Origin: Ideonella sp. B508-1
Lineage (GTDB): Bacteria > Pseudomonadota > Gammaproteobacteria > Burkholderiales > Burkholderiaceae_C
Reading direction: 5' to 3'
DNA length: 40,780 nt
Assembly (NCBI RefSeq): GCF_000333615.1
Contig: NZ_BADL01000106.1
Coordinates: 1-40,780 of the forward strand
Shown: piece after piece, positions 26,190 to 34,612 of the stretch
Layout of the letters: every line of letters starts with the position of its first letter
How positions within the stretch are numbered: position 1 is the stretch's first letter
The notes under the pieces: generated by a model
What the model was told of the DNA's origin: nothing
The model's input: the letters and a program-made list of their open reading frames with translations, nothing else
Databases searched by the model: none
Position numbers and translations under genes: made by a program

Positions 26190-28187
26190 ATGGCCACCAC
26201 GCTCGAAGTCGTCCTGCTGTACCTGATCGCCGCCGTGCTGGGGGTGGTGGGCTGCCGCCTGCTCAAACTCCCGCCGATGCTGGGCTATCTGGCCGTGGGC
26301 GTGCTGATCGGCCCCAATGCCCTGGCCGTGGCCAAGGACTCCAGCGCGATGGCCAACCTGGCCGAGTTCGGGGTGGTGTTCCTGATGTTCGCCATCGGGC
26401 TGGAGTTCAACCTTCCCAAGCTCAAGAGCATGCGCACCCTGGTGTTCGGCCTGGGCCTGACCCAGGTGGTGCTGACCGTGCTGGGTGCTGTGCTGGGCAA
26501 TCTGCTGCTGACCACGGCCACTTCTTGGTTCGGCCTGCCCTGGGACCTGGGCTGGCAGGGCGCCTTCGTGCTGGGCGCGGCCATGGCCATGTCCTCCACC
26601 GCCATCGTGGTCAAGCTGATGGCCGAACGGCTGGAGCTGGAGAGCGAGCACGGCCGCCGGGTCATGGGCGTGCTGCTGTTCCAGGATCTGGCCGTCGTGC
26701 CGCTGCTGGTGCTCATCCCGGCCCTGGGCAGCGGTGGCGAAGGCCTGGTGACCGCCCTGGGCAGCGCCCTGGTCAAGGCCGTCATCCTGCTGACGCTGCT
26801 GCTGGTGGGGGGACAGCGGGTCATGCGCTGGTGGCTGACCCTGGTGGCCCGGCGCAAGAGCGAAGAGCTGTTCATGCTCAACCTGCTGCTGGTCACCCTG
26901 GGCCTGGCCTGGCTGACCGAGCACTTCGGGCTCTCGCTGGCCCTGGGCGCCTTCGTGGCCGGCATGCTGGTGGCCGAGACCGAGTACAAGCACCAGGTGG
27001 AAGCCGACATCCGGCCCTTCCACGACGTGCTGCTGGGCCTGTTCTTCATCACCATCGGCATGAAGCTGGACTGGCACCCGGTCTGGGACCACTGGCTGCT
27101 GGTGCTGATGCTCACCACCCTGCCGGTGCTGACCAAGGCCGCCCTGGTGGCCGCCCTGGCGCGCGGCTTCCGGGCTGCCCCCGGCGTGGCCCTGCGCACC
27201 GGCCTGTACCTGGCCCAGGCGGGCGAATTCGGCTTCGTGCTGCTGACCCTGGGTGGCGAGCACGGCCTGATCGACCCGCGCTGGCAAAGCCCGGTGCTGG
27301 CCTCCATGGTGCTGTCGATGCTGGCCACGCCCTTCGTCATTCTCTACAGCGACCGCATCGTGCTGCGCCTGGCCAGCAGCGACTGGTTGATGCAGTCGGT
27401 GCAGCTGACCGCCATCGCCAAGAAGGCCATCCGCAACCAGGCCCACGTCATCATCTGCGGCTACGGACGCAGCGGCCAGAACCTGGCGCGCCTGCTGGAA
27501 CAGGAACACATCCCCTACATGGCGCTGGACCTGGACCCCGACCGGGTGCGCCAGGCCGCCGCCGCCGGGCAGAGCGTGGTCTTCGGCGACGCCGCGCGGC
27601 TGACCAGCCTGGTGGCCGCCGGCCTCTCGCGGGCCAGCGCGGTGGTCATCAGCTACCACGACACCCCCTCGGCCCTGAAGGTGCTGCACCTGGTGCAGCA
27701 GCATGCCGCCCAGGTGCCGGTGGTGGTGCGCACCCTGGACGACAGCGACCTGGAGAAGCTGCGCGCGGCCGGCGCCACCGAGGTGGTGCCCGAGGCCCTG
27801 GAAGGCTCGCTGATGCTGGCCTCCCAGGCCCTGGCCCTGGTGGGCGTGCCGCTGCGCCGGGTGATCCGCCTGGTGCAGGACGCCCGCTACGAACGCTACG
27901 GCCTGCTGCGCGACTACTTCCATGGCGCCGATGACGACACCGCCAGCGAGGCCCAGCAGCCCCGGCTGCGCACCGTCAGCCTGCCGCCCGGCGCCGTCAG
28001 TGTGGGGCGCACCCTGGGTCTGCTCGCCCTGGACGCACTGGGTGTGCACGTGGTGTCGGTGCGCGGCCCCGACGGCCATGTGCGCGCCGGCGAGGACGAC
28101 TTCATGCTGAGCGCCGGGGACACGCTGGTGCTCTCCGGGCGCCCGGAAGCCCTGGCTCTGGCAGAAGCCCGGCTGCTGACCGGTTGA
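26190..28187 (+). CDS. CPA2-family monovalent cation:proton antiporter (KefB/KefC-like)
   Basis: A 665-residue inner-membrane antiporter. Residues 1-385 form about 12 helices of the Na/H-exchanger fold, starting LEVVLLYLIAAVLGVVGCRL, with family motifs LLKLPPMLGYLAVGVLIGPN, FGLSLALGAFVAGMLVAETE and FFITIGMKLDW. An RCK_N/TrkA-N Rossmann domain follows at about 419-535 (VIICGYGRSGQNLARLLEQE), then a TrkA_C domain at about 585-665 (LPPGAVSVGRTLGLLALDAL). It is therefore a K+ or Na+ efflux system gated by nucleotide or glutathione-type ligands; specificity is unknown. It is divergent from kdsD, an arrangement often seen in Burkholderiales. Confidence 0.95.
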   Translation: MATTLEVVLLYLIAAVLGVVGCRLLKLPPMLGYLAVGVLIGPNALAVAKDSSAMANLAEFGVVFLMFAIGLEFNLPKLKSMRTLVFGLGLTQVVLTVLGAVLGNLLLTTATSWFGLPWDLGWQGAFVLGAAMAMSSTAIVVKLMAERLELESEHGRRVMGVLLFQDLAVVPLLVLIPALGSGGEGLVTALGSALVKAVILLTLLLVGGQRVMRWWLTLVARRKSEELFMLNLLLVTLGLAWLTEHFGLSLALGAFVAGMLVAETEYKHQVEADIRPFHDVLLGLFFITIGMKLDWHPVWDHWLLVLMLTTLPVLTKAALVAALARGFRAAPGVALRTGLYLAQAGEFGFVLLTLGGEHGLIDPRWQSPVLASMVLSMLATPFVILYSDRIVLRLASSDWLMQSVQLTAIAKKAIRNQAHVIICGYGRSGQNLARLLEQEHIPYMALDLDPDRVRQAAAAGQSVVFGDAARLTSLVAAGLSRASAVVISYHDTPSALKVLHLVQQHAAQVPVVVRTLDDSDLEKLRAAGATEVVPEALEGSLMLASQALALVGVPLRRVIRLVQDARYERYGLLRDYFHGADDDTASEAQQPRLRTVSLPPGAVSVGRTLGLLALDALGVHVVSVRGPDGHVRAGEDDFMLSAGDTLVLSGRPEALALAEARLLTG

Positions 28188-28283
28188 GCCACACCCCCCC
28201 GACGGTTGACGGCCGCAGGGCGCTTGGCGGCACAATGCCGGCCCGCCCAGGCCTCGCGCGCCGCTGCGCGCGCACCAAACACC

Positions 28284-28853
28284 ATGTCCCTGCCCCGCCC
28301 CGACCCCCTGCTGGACCGCCCCACCGAGCTGATCCGCAGCACCATCCGCACCGTGCCCGATTGGCCCGAGCCGGGGGTGCAGTTCCGCGACATCACGCCG
28401 CTGCTGCAGAACCCGCGCGTCTTCCGGGTGCTGATCGACCAGTTCGTGCACCGCTACTTCGATGTGCGCCCCGATGTCATCGCCGGCCTGGACGCGCGCG
28501 GCTTCATCATCGGCTCGGTGCTGGCCTATGAGCTGGGCATCGGCTTCGTGCCCATCCGCAAAAAGGGCAAGCTGCCCTTCACCACGGTGGAGGAAACCTA
28601 CGAGCTGGAGTACGGCAGCGCCACGGTGGAGCTGCACACCGACGCGGTGAAGGCCGGCGACCTGGTGGTGCTGGTGGACGACCTGATCGCCACCGGCGGC
28701 ACGATGATGGCGGGCAAGCGCCTGCTGGAGAAACTGGGGGCCACCGTGCTGGAAGGCGCGGCCATCGTCGACCTGCCCGAGCTGGGCGGCTCGGACCGCC
28801 TGCGCGAGGCGGGCCTGCCGCTGTTCACGCTGGTGGATTTTTCAGGCCACTGA
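28284..28853 (+). CDS. apt: Adenine phosphoribosyltransferase
   Basis: Purine salvage enzyme converting adenine and PRPP to AMP. The 189-residue protein has the N-terminal family segment [20 protein letters not shown], the base-binding [30 protein letters not shown] (flexible loop) and the PRPP loop [16 protein letters not shown] at about residues 128-143. ATG 28284 is chosen; a further 26 upstream codons are open but lack family similarity. It lies 96 bp after the antiporter gene, on the same strand. Confidence 0.96.
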   Translation: MSLPRPDPLLDRPTELIRSTIRTVPDWPEPGVQFRDITPLLQNPRVFRVLIDQFVHRYFDVRPDVIAGLDARGFIIGSVLAYELGIGFVPIRKKGKLPFTTVEETYELEYGSATVELHTDAVKAGDLVVLVDDLIATGGTMMAGKRLLEKLGATVLEGAAIVDLPELGGSDRLREAGLPLFTLVDFSGH

Positions 28854-28879
28854 GGGCCTGACGAGGGAGGGTGCCGCTG

Positions 28880-29392
28880 TCAGACGATGGGCTGACCGCG
28901 CTCCAGGTTGGCGCGCATGCGCTCGGCCATCACCGCGCCGATGGCGCGCAGCAGCTCGATGCCCAGATCGGGCACCCGGACCAGCAGCTCCTCGAACCGA
29001 GGGCGAGTGAGCACCCACACCACGGCGGGCGACATGGCCTCGACCTGGGCCATGCGCGGGGTGTCGCCGAACATGCTGGGCTCGCCCACCACCGAGCCGG
29101 GCCGCAGGATGGCCACCGGGCGGCGCTGGGGGGCGGGGCTGCCGGTGTCGGGCACATAGACCTGCAGGTTCCCGCTCTCGAGCAGGTACATGTTGCGGTC
29201 CTGGTCGTGGAAGCGCACCAGCATGTCGCCGGCGCGCAGCTTGTGCTGCTGCAGATAGCTGCCGAACTGCGCCCAGCGCTTGGCATCAAAACGGGGGCGA
29301 AAGGCGTCCGGTGCGTTCAGCGACGCGGTGGCTTCGACCAACTGCTCGATTGACATGGCCTTGTCCCAGGAAGTGAAGAAGCCGCGCCCCAC
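28880..29392 (-). CDS. Stand-alone cyclic-nucleotide-binding domain protein
   Basis: A 170-residue protein that is essentially one Crp-type cyclic-nucleotide-binding beta-roll: LRAGDMLVRFHDQDRNMYLL, ESGNLQVYVPD, then the phosphate-binding cassette VVGEPSMFGDTPRMAQVEA, where the classical GE-x6-R-x-A is partly conserved, and a final helix ELLVRVPDLGIELLRAIGAV. There is no helix-turn-helix and no membrane segment, so it may act as a ligand-sensing regulatory subunit. Start: GTG 29392 has GGGGAG upstream; ATG 29356 (MSIEQLVEATA) is the alternative. It is the second such domain in this window, the other being fused to a kinase. Confidence 0.85.
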   Translation of the reverse strand: MGRGFFTSWDKAMSIEQLVEATASLNAPDAFRPRFDAKRWAQFGSYLQQHKLRAGDMLVRFHDQDRNMYLLESGNLQVYVPDTGSPAPQRRPVAILRPGSVVGEPSMFGDTPRMAQVEAMSPAVVWVLTRPRFEELLVRVPDLGIELLRAIGAVMAERMRANLERGQPIV

Positions 29393-29541
29393 GACTGTCT
29401 CCCCGTGGTGGCAACGGTGCGCCGATTATGCGAGGCGCCCCCTCGCGGGCCAATCCCCTGGCTGGAGGGCGGGCACACGTCTGTCCGCCCACGGGTGCCG
29501 TCTGTCCATCGTGCCGGGCCCACGCGCCGCACGGCGCACGC

Positions 29542-30799
29542 TCAGGCCGCGGCCTGCGGCATGCCGGCACGCAGCCAGCCCCGGCGCACCATCGCCACGG
29601 CCAGCAGCGCCAGCAGACCGTTCAGGGCCAGCGCCTCGCGCACGCCCCAGGCGCTGACCGTCAGGCCGGTGAGCAGGCCGCCCAGCGCCGTGCCGCCGCG
29701 CATGGCCAGCATGAACAGGCTGACCGTCTGGCCCCGGATGGCGGTCGGCGCCTGGGACTGCAGCCAGGCATTGGCCGAGGCATTGGCCACCGTCATCGCC
29801 AGCCCGCCGGCCACGAACAGCAGGGGCAGCGCCCCGGCCCAGGGGTTCAAGGGCCGACAGCAGCACCACCGCCGCGAAGCCGCTGGCGGCCCAGGAGGCC
29901 AGCGGCCGGCGGTCGCGCGCCGGATCCACCGCCATCAACAGCAGGCCGCCCAGCAGCCCGCCCACGCCGAAGGCGCTGACCGTCAGGCTGAACTGCGCCA
30001 CATCGGCCTGGAACACCGTCTTGACCAGCACCGGGCAGAAGGTCAGCAGCGTGCTGCACAACAGGCTGCCCACCAGCACGGTGAGCACCGCACCGCGCAG
30101 GGCCGGCTGGGCCAGCACCGCACGCGCACCGGCCAGCAGCTGGCCATCCCCGCCGCCCTCGGCCGGCGCCACCGCCCGCACCGTGGCCCGCGGCAGGATC
30201 CACAGCGCCACCGCGATGAAGGGCAGGTAGGACGCGGCACTGACCGCAAAGGCCCCCACCGCGCCGATGCTGGCCATCAGCACCCCGGCCAGCGAGGGCC
30301 CCAGGATGCGCGAGAGGTTGAACTGCGTGGTGTTGAGGGCGATGCCGGTGGGCAGTTGCCGGCGATCGACCAGGGTCGAGACGATGGTCTGGAAGGAGGG
30401 CATGGACAGCGCGTCCGTCACCCCCACCACCAGCGAGAGCGCCACGATGATCCAGGGCTGGATGGACCCATGCAGCAGCAGCCCCACGATCAGCAGCGGG
30501 CACAGCATCTGGATGGACTGCAGCACGGCGATCAGACGCCGGCGGTCGGCCCGGTCGGCCAGCACGCCACCCACCAGGGTCAGCAGCAGGCCCGGCCCGC
30601 CCAGGGCGAAGGAATCCAGCCCCAGCAGCCAGGGCGAGGCGCCCAGCGACAGCAGCAGCCAGGGTTGCGCCACCTGCTGGGCCCAGGTGCCGATGTTGGA
30701 CAGCAGGCTGGCCAGCCAGAAGGTGCCGAAACGCCGCGTCAGCAGCAGTTGCAGCGAGGCGTGGAAGGTGCTGGGGGAAGTCCCCGGCCTCAGGCTCAT
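29542..30799 (-). pseudogene. MFS transporter (EntS/MFS_3-like) with a +1 frameshift
   Basis: A 12-helix major facilitator of the EntS/MFS_3 type, about 418 residues if repaired. The N-terminal frame from ATG 30799 carries RRFGTFWLASLLSNIGTWAQ, GGVLADRADRRRLIAVLQS (motif A), and continues to VVLLSALEPLGR. From about 29851 homology moves to another frame: NPWAGALPLLFVAGGLAMTV, then TAIRGQTVSLFMLAMRGG, ending at 29542. Removing one G from the GGG run at 29851-29853 restores SALNPWAGALPLL. As written, the first frame reads on into non-family sequence to 29426. The substrate is unknown; EntS-type members export siderophores, but no siderophore genes are here. It is either a recent pseudogene or a sequencing error. 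Confidence 0.85.
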
Positions 30800-30869
30800 G
30801 TCGACACCGCGTCCCTCGGAAAGAGGGACCGATTGTGCGTGCCTGCGACGCGGCGCGGCCGTGGAGACG

Positions 30870-31850
30870 TCAGGCCGCGGCCCGCTCCAGCGCGAGACTC
30901 AGGGACGGTGCCAGATGGGGTTGCAGGCGCAGGGGCAGACTCGCCAGCAATTCATTGCGGCGCCGATACATGCTGCGCTTCTTGGACGGCACCTCGGACA
31001 AAAGGCGCTGCCCGCCATCATCCAGCGGCAGCACCCAATGGCCGTCCGCGTTCAGGGTGCCCCCCTGCTCGCCCCAGAAGGCACGGTAGTCGAAGTGGTA
31101 GCTTGAGCGCAGCAGGCGACGGCGCAACCGGGCCTTGACATGCAGGTCCACCCCCAACAGCTGCTGTCCGGCCAAGCGGGCCAGCACCTTCAGGACGGCC
31201 AGCACGACATGCGGCGGACGCAGGCCATGGAAGGCATGTGTGGCCCGTCGGATTTCATCGAGCGCCAGGGCCTCCGACAGCTTGGGCCCTTGCACGCAGC
31301 CGAGCATGAGCCGTTGGCCTGGCAGGACACTGAAACTCACCGAGGACAGGCGCACGCCCTGGGCGCCGCGCAGGGTCACCGACCACAGCCCCTCCTCCAT
31401 GCTGTACTCGTTGGGGCCCAGGTCGATCTGGCAGTCCTCGTGGCTGAGCAGCACCACGCGCCGCCCCTGGTGAAGCTCGCGCAGGGCGGCTGCAGACAGC
31501 ATCTGCTCGGTGCCCAGCACGCTGTGGGCGAACACCTCGAAACGCCGGCTCAGGGAGAGTCGGCGGTCGGCCAGCTCACGAACCAGGGGGGTGAAGGCCT
31601 CCGTCCCACGCTGCAGGACGACCCCGAGCAGGGTGCTGCCGCGCAGCTGCTGCTCCAGCCCAGGCCTCAAGGCGCGGGCACGGACATAGGCCAGGCCCAC
31701 GCTGACCATGCGACCCAGATTCACGGGACTGGTGCGCATGTGCCGCAGCAGCGCGAGCAGGGAGGGCCACTGAAGAGCCGTGGCGCCCTCCGGTTTGGCA
31801 TGCGGGCCCGGATCCGTGGCCTCGCCGATGGGAATCGGAATCGCATTCAT
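30870..31850 (-). CDS. VirK/YbjX family (DUF535) protein
   Basis: A 326-residue protein of the DUF535 family (E. coli YbjX, Shigella/Salmonella VirK), whose members are linked to virulence or antimicrobial-peptide resistance but have no known activity. Family-like segments: SRRFEVFAHSVLGTEQMLSA, LLSHEDCQIDLGPNEYSMEE, EGLWSVTLRGAQGVRLSSVSF, LGCVQGPKLSEAL and the basic stretch SEVPSKKRSMYRRRNELLAS near the C-terminus. No signal peptide is seen. ATG 31850 is preferred; the frame is open 28 codons further upstream without family features. It stands alone, just outside the left end of the mobile element. Confidence 0.85.
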   Translation of the reverse strand: MNAIPIPIGEATDPGPHAKPEGATALQWPSLLALLRHMRTSPVNLGRMVSVGLAYVRARALRPGLEQQLRGSTLLGVVLQRGTEAFTPLVRELADRRLSLSRRFEVFAHSVLGTEQMLSAAALRELHQGRRVVLLSHEDCQIDLGPNEYSMEEGLWSVTLRGAQGVRLSSVSFSVLPGQRLMLGCVQGPKLSEALALDEIRRATHAFHGLRPPHVVLAVLKVLARLAGQQLLGVDLHVKARLRRRLLRSSYHFDYRAFWGEQGGTLNADGHWVLPLDDGGQRLLSEVPSKKRSMYRRRNELLASLPLRLQPHLAPSLSLALERAAA

Positions 31851-32051
31851 CGTGACATGCGACAAGAAGGCCCAGGCGGTTGCGAGCCTTCTTGTCTTGA
31901 TAAGGTACTGCGGGGAGAAACATCTTAGATACAAAGTGGCCCCCGCGGGCGACTACGTCAGTTTCAAGTTAGAAAAATGACAGCTTTTCGAAAGATAGGC
32001 ACCTGATCGCGTCGAAAATATGACAGAAGACCGCCTTTGGCGCCTGTCTCT

Positions 32052-32069
32052 TCACTTGCCGATGCAGAA
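32052..32069 (-). repeat. Left attachment repeat (remnant of mnmE 3' end)
   Basis: Read on the minus strand this is TTCTGCATCGGCAAGTGA, encoding FCIGK and a stop, the exact conserved C-terminus of MnmE. It shares 14 of 18 positions with 36873-36890, including an 11-bp identical core. It is therefore most likely the original chromosomal end of mnmE displaced by integration. Confidence 0.88.
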
Positions 32070-32127
32070 AGGAACTTTCATCACTAAACCATTGATAGGA
32101 AAAGGGACCTAATTTCCAACAGCCGAG

Positions 32128-32148
32128 CTTGGACTCAAACTTGGACTC
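32128..32148 (+). repeat. Paired CTTGGACTC repeats, left end (putative integrase arm sites)
   Basis: CTTGGACTC occurs at 32128-32136 and 32140-32148 with a 3-nt gap, 58 bp inside the left attachment repeat. The same pair with the same gap and orientation occurs at the other end of the element. Confidence 0.72.
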
Positions 32149-32333
32149 TAAAAAGTCCCGTCACCACCCGGCCGATGCTCGTAGGGCCGCCGTCCGTTGC
32201 ACAGGCTTCCGCTGCGTACTGCGCACCTGAACTGCGTACCGGTCTTCATGGTCGTGCAATGTAGACAGAGGATGCGTGCACCCACTTCGGGCTCAGGCGC
32301 ACACCCCTCTGCTCTCAGTGCGCCCCCCGTCAC
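32148..32333 (-). CDS. Small Cys-rich protein, last gene of the element operon
   Basis: A putative 61-residue protein. It would begin at GTG 32333, overlapping the stop of the preceding gene as GTGA, which is the pattern of the whole operon. Its centre has a CxxC pair followed by two further cysteines (ILCLHCTTMKTGTQFRCAV, then SGSLC), suggesting a small zinc ribbon. It ends at the border of the left arm-site repeats. No family is recognised. The evidence is the overlap and the cysteine pattern only. Confidence 0.45.
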   Translation of the reverse strand: MTGGALRAEGCAPEPEVGARILCLHCTTMKTGTQFRCAVRSGSLCNGRRPYEHRPGGDGTF

Positions 32334-32794
32334 CTCACAGCTAAGAAGCCGGGACAGCGCTGCGGTAGGCTAGCCAAGTCGCTCCCCACCGCAGGGTCAG
32401 TCAATCCAGCCCTCCGATGGTTCGCACAATGTCCTGGGCAGTAATGCAGGCAGTCCGCTGCACATGCCACCCGGTCATCGCCCATTGAGGCATCGCTATT
32501 CAGCCGCTCGGCCAATGCTCGGGCCTGCGCCTCATCCCACCCGAACATCACCAGGCGCTCAAAGCGTGCCGCCATTCCTGGCGGGTCGGGCTCCTGAACT
32601 TCGGATTGGGCACCTTTCGTGGCCTCCTCTTCGGCATCCAACAGCGCCAGCAGTGACTGCCTGTGTGCACGGATGGCCTGCCTCACGTCCTCGGCCAAAG
32701 CACTGGCGGGTGACACCTTGATGCCGCCATCGGTGGTCAATGCCAAAGCAAAGCCCGTAGCGCGCAGGTATTCCAATAGGTCGAGCGCACCCAT
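32330..32794 (-). CDS. TubC-docking-like N-terminus with Cys-rich C-terminus
   Basis: A 154-residue protein. Residues 1-60 resemble the small helical-hairpin domain annotated as TubC N-terminal docking domain (LLEYLRATGFALALTTDGGI, then IRAHRQSLLALLDAEEE), best known from NRPS/PKS enzymes but here far from any such cluster. A linker follows, with MFGWDEAQARALAERLN. The C-terminus has a regular cysteine ladder, C111, C115, C119, C123, then H126 and C147 (DCLHYCPGHCANHRRAGL), likely to bind zinc. The start ATG overlaps the ATPase stop by one base (TGATG), so translation is coupled. It is probably a replication or regulatory accessory protein of the element; function not known. Confidence 0.75.
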   Translation of the reverse strand: MGALDLLEYLRATGFALALTTDGGIKVSPASALAEDVRQAIRAHRQSLLALLDAEEEATKGAQSEVQEPDPPGMAARFERLVMFGWDEAQARALAERLNSDASMGDDRVACAADCLHYCPGHCANHRRAGLTDPAVGSDLASLPQRCPGFLAVR

Positions 32795-34023
32795 CAGAAC
32801 ACCTCGCTATCTTCGTCAAGCGGGCCAAGAGGGCCAACAGTGCCAGGGATTTCTGGAACTGATTCCTTGGCACCCTTGGCACTCTTTGACCCTTGGCAGT
32901 CCCAGCCCTGTACATCGTCAGTCATGCCCCAAAGCCAGGCAGTAGCCTCCTTCCGAGACTCGATCCCTAACCGCTGCTTGGCGCGCTTGAGCGTGCGTTC
33001 CGAATGGCCTGCATTGCGGGCTTCGCTCAAGAGATATTTGGCAGGTTTTGGCCCAAGTCTCAGTTCGCTGCGGAGAAACGCGCACGCCTCGTCAAGCGCG
33101 GTCTCTTCCTCGTCGCCTGCATCGGCTTCGGCCTCGGCCAGCACCTCGCGCGCCGTGCCCTTAAGCGGCTCCAGCCAGCGTACCCGCTGCCCTTCCACTT
33201 CCGGCGCCACCTCCACGCGCTCCAGGCCATATGCGAAGCCGCCATCGTCGGGGCCAATGTTTGACTTGGCACGCACCAGCACACGGCGCGACTCATCGCC
33301 GTCCTCTTGCTTGACCTTTGCTGCCACCAAGACCAAGCGGGCCAGCGCTGCGAAAGCCAAGCTGCCGGTGATGCGCTCCACCGGATCACGTCCTCCCGTG
33401 CCCTTGCTGAAGTGCGTTATGCCCAGCACCGCGCACCCTAGGCGGTGTGCCAGGTCCACCACCGGCTGCAGCGAGCGCCGCACATCGTTGGACTTGTGCC
33501 CGTCACCCGTCACGGCAGACACGATGGGGTCAAGGATCAGCAGCCGGGGCGCCGCCAGTTTGCAGGCCGTGGACTCCAGCAGATCCATGTGTCTTCCGGG
33601 GTCGAAGCCTTCCCCTTCGCAGCCAGTCAGCCCGTCGATGAAGTGCACCCTGCGCATGTCGGCCCCAGATGCCACCAGACGTGCCGCCGTCACCGGGGCC
33701 GGGTCTTCACCGCTCCACACCATCACATCTCCGGCCTGGCGACAGCGTGTGCCATCAGGCCAGGTGCCTGCCATGGTGATGGTCGCGGCCAGGTCCAGTG
33801 CAATCGTGGTCTTGCCACAGCCCGGCGCACCGCCCAGTAGCGTCAGCATCCCAGCAGGCAAGAAGCCAGGCCACGCCCACTGCACAGCTTCTAGCGTCAC
33901 CGCATCACCACGCAGCAGCCGCACGCCTGGCGTAGGCGGTGGACCAGCGTCTTGGCGGGCAGCCAGCACTTTGGCGCGGTCGGCATCCAGCTTGGCCCAA
34001 TCGGGCTTTGGAAGTGCACTCAT
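32794..34023 (-). CDS. RepA-like AAA/RecA-fold ATPase (replicative helicase type)
   Basis: A 409-residue ATPase of the RSF1010-RepA/AAA_25 type, RecA-fold hexameric helicases used by plasmids and satellites. Walker A GGAPGCGKTTIALDLAATI is at about residues 64-82. GDVMVWSGEDP follows, then Walker B RLLILDPIVSAVTGDGHKSN and the sensor-like LGITHFSKGTGGRDPVERI. A C-terminal winged-helix-like region (LGPKPAKYLLSEARNAGHSE, then RTLKRAKQRLGIESRKE) would bind DNA, and an acidic tail ends DEDSEVF. The start ATG overlaps the CHC2 gene stop as ATGA. With the adjacent CHC2 protein it forms a primase-helicase pair, suggesting autonomous replication of the excised element. Confidence 0.88.
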   Translation of the reverse strand: MSALPKPDWAKLDADRAKVLAARQDAGPPPTPGVRLLRGDAVTLEAVQWAWPGFLPAGMLTLLGGAPGCGKTTIALDLAATITMAGTWPDGTRCRQAGDVMVWSGEDPAPVTAARLVASGADMRRVHFIDGLTGCEGEGFDPGRHMDLLESTACKLAAPRLLILDPIVSAVTGDGHKSNDVRRSLQPVVDLAHRLGCAVLGITHFSKGTGGRDPVERITGSLAFAALARLVLVAAKVKQEDGDESRRVLVRAKSNIGPDDGGFAYGLERVEVAPEVEGQRVRWLEPLKGTAREVLAEAEADAGDEEETALDEACAFLRSELRLGPKPAKYLLSEARNAGHSERTLKRAKQRLGIESRKEATAWLWGMTDDVQGWDCQGSKSAKGAKESVPEIPGTVGPLGPLDEDSEVF

Positions 34024-34481
34024 GAGTTCACCTCCAACATGATGTTCTGAATGGTTCGGGCGGCTTCGATCAGGCGCAGCCGGTCATCCGCGTCTGGCAC
34101 CGCCTCGGCGGTAGCCAGGGCAGTGCAGGCGATCAGCCATGCCTCAGACTGAAGAAGTGTCAAAGCAGCCGATGCCGAGAGTGTGGTTCGGCGGGCTGGC
34201 GCTGCCCGCGTGCCGTCTTCCACAGTGGCGCCCAAAGCCTCGGCGGCCTCCATGAAGTCGGCAGCGTGGGCCTGCATGTGATACGCCAGCACATCACTGC
34301 CATGCACGCCGCAATTCATGCACTTGAAGGCGCCTGTCTCGGTGTTGACGCGCATAGAGTCGCTGCCACCGTGGAAGTTGCAGCGAGTGGTCTTCCACCC
34401 GCCTGGCCCCTTGAGACTCAGCCCCTCAGCCTCGAAGAACGCCTGCGGATCTGGCAAACGCTCGTGAATGAACCTCCTCAT
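34020..34481 (-). CDS. CHC2 zinc-finger (primase-like) protein
   Basis: A 153-residue protein with the CHC2 zinc-binding fold of DnaG-type primases: C34 and H37 in TTRCNFHGGSDSMRVN, C54 and C57 in GAFKCMNCGVHGSDVLAYHM. The rest is helical, and no TOPRIM catalytic domain is present, so it is a primase zinc-finger module rather than a full primase. The start at ATG 34481 is supported by GGGGAGG upstream; an in-frame GTG/ATG further upstream would overlap the preceding small ORF entirely. It overlaps that ORF as ATGA and the ATPase gene as ATGA. Confidence 0.85.
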   Translation of the reverse strand: MRRFIHERLPDPQAFFEAEGLSLKGPGGWKTTRCNFHGGSDSMRVNTETGAFKCMNCGVHGSDVLAYHMQAHAADFMEAAEALGATVEDGTRAAPARRTTLSASAALTLLQSEAWLIACTALATAEAVPDADDRLRLIEAARTIQNIMLEVNS

Positions 34482-34609
34482 GACGACGCCTCCCCCCATG
34501 CAACTGAGTGGATCTGCCACGCAGCATGAGCCGTGTAATTCCCGTCAGATTCGGTCTGTGCAGGCGTGACCAAGCCCGGCGCCTCGGCGCCGTGTGCTTC
34601 GTTTAGCAT
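34478..34609 (-). CDS. 43-residue ORF between alpA-like and CHC2 genes
   Basis: The ORF starts at ATG 34609, 3 nt after the TAA of the AlpA-like gene. A perfect GGAGGT Shine-Dalgarno (34617-34622) lies 7 nt before it, inside the end of that gene. It ends with TGA overlapping the CHC2 ATG (ATGA). The product is 43 residues, beginning MLNEAHGAEAPGLVTPAQTE and ending AAWQIHSVAWGEASS, polar with two Trp near the C-terminus. No family is recognised. The ribosome site and both junctions argue that it is translated and couples the operon. A 7-bp CGGCGCC/GGCGCCG hairpin lies within it (34577-34592). Confidence 0.6.
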   Translation of the reverse strand: MLNEAHGAEAPGLVTPAQTESDGNYTAHAAWQIHSVAWGEASS

Positions 34610-34612
34610 GTT

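Noticed and set aside
26115-28637. 840-codon open frame antisense to the antiporter and apt
   Set aside because: Gln/His/Gly-rich translation without domains, spanning two well-supported genes and their gap; a GC-codon shadow.
32840-34042. 400-codon plus-strand frame opposite the RepA-like ATPase
   Set aside because: Ser/Arg/Pro-rich shadow; the minus-strand frame has Walker motifs and coupled junctions.
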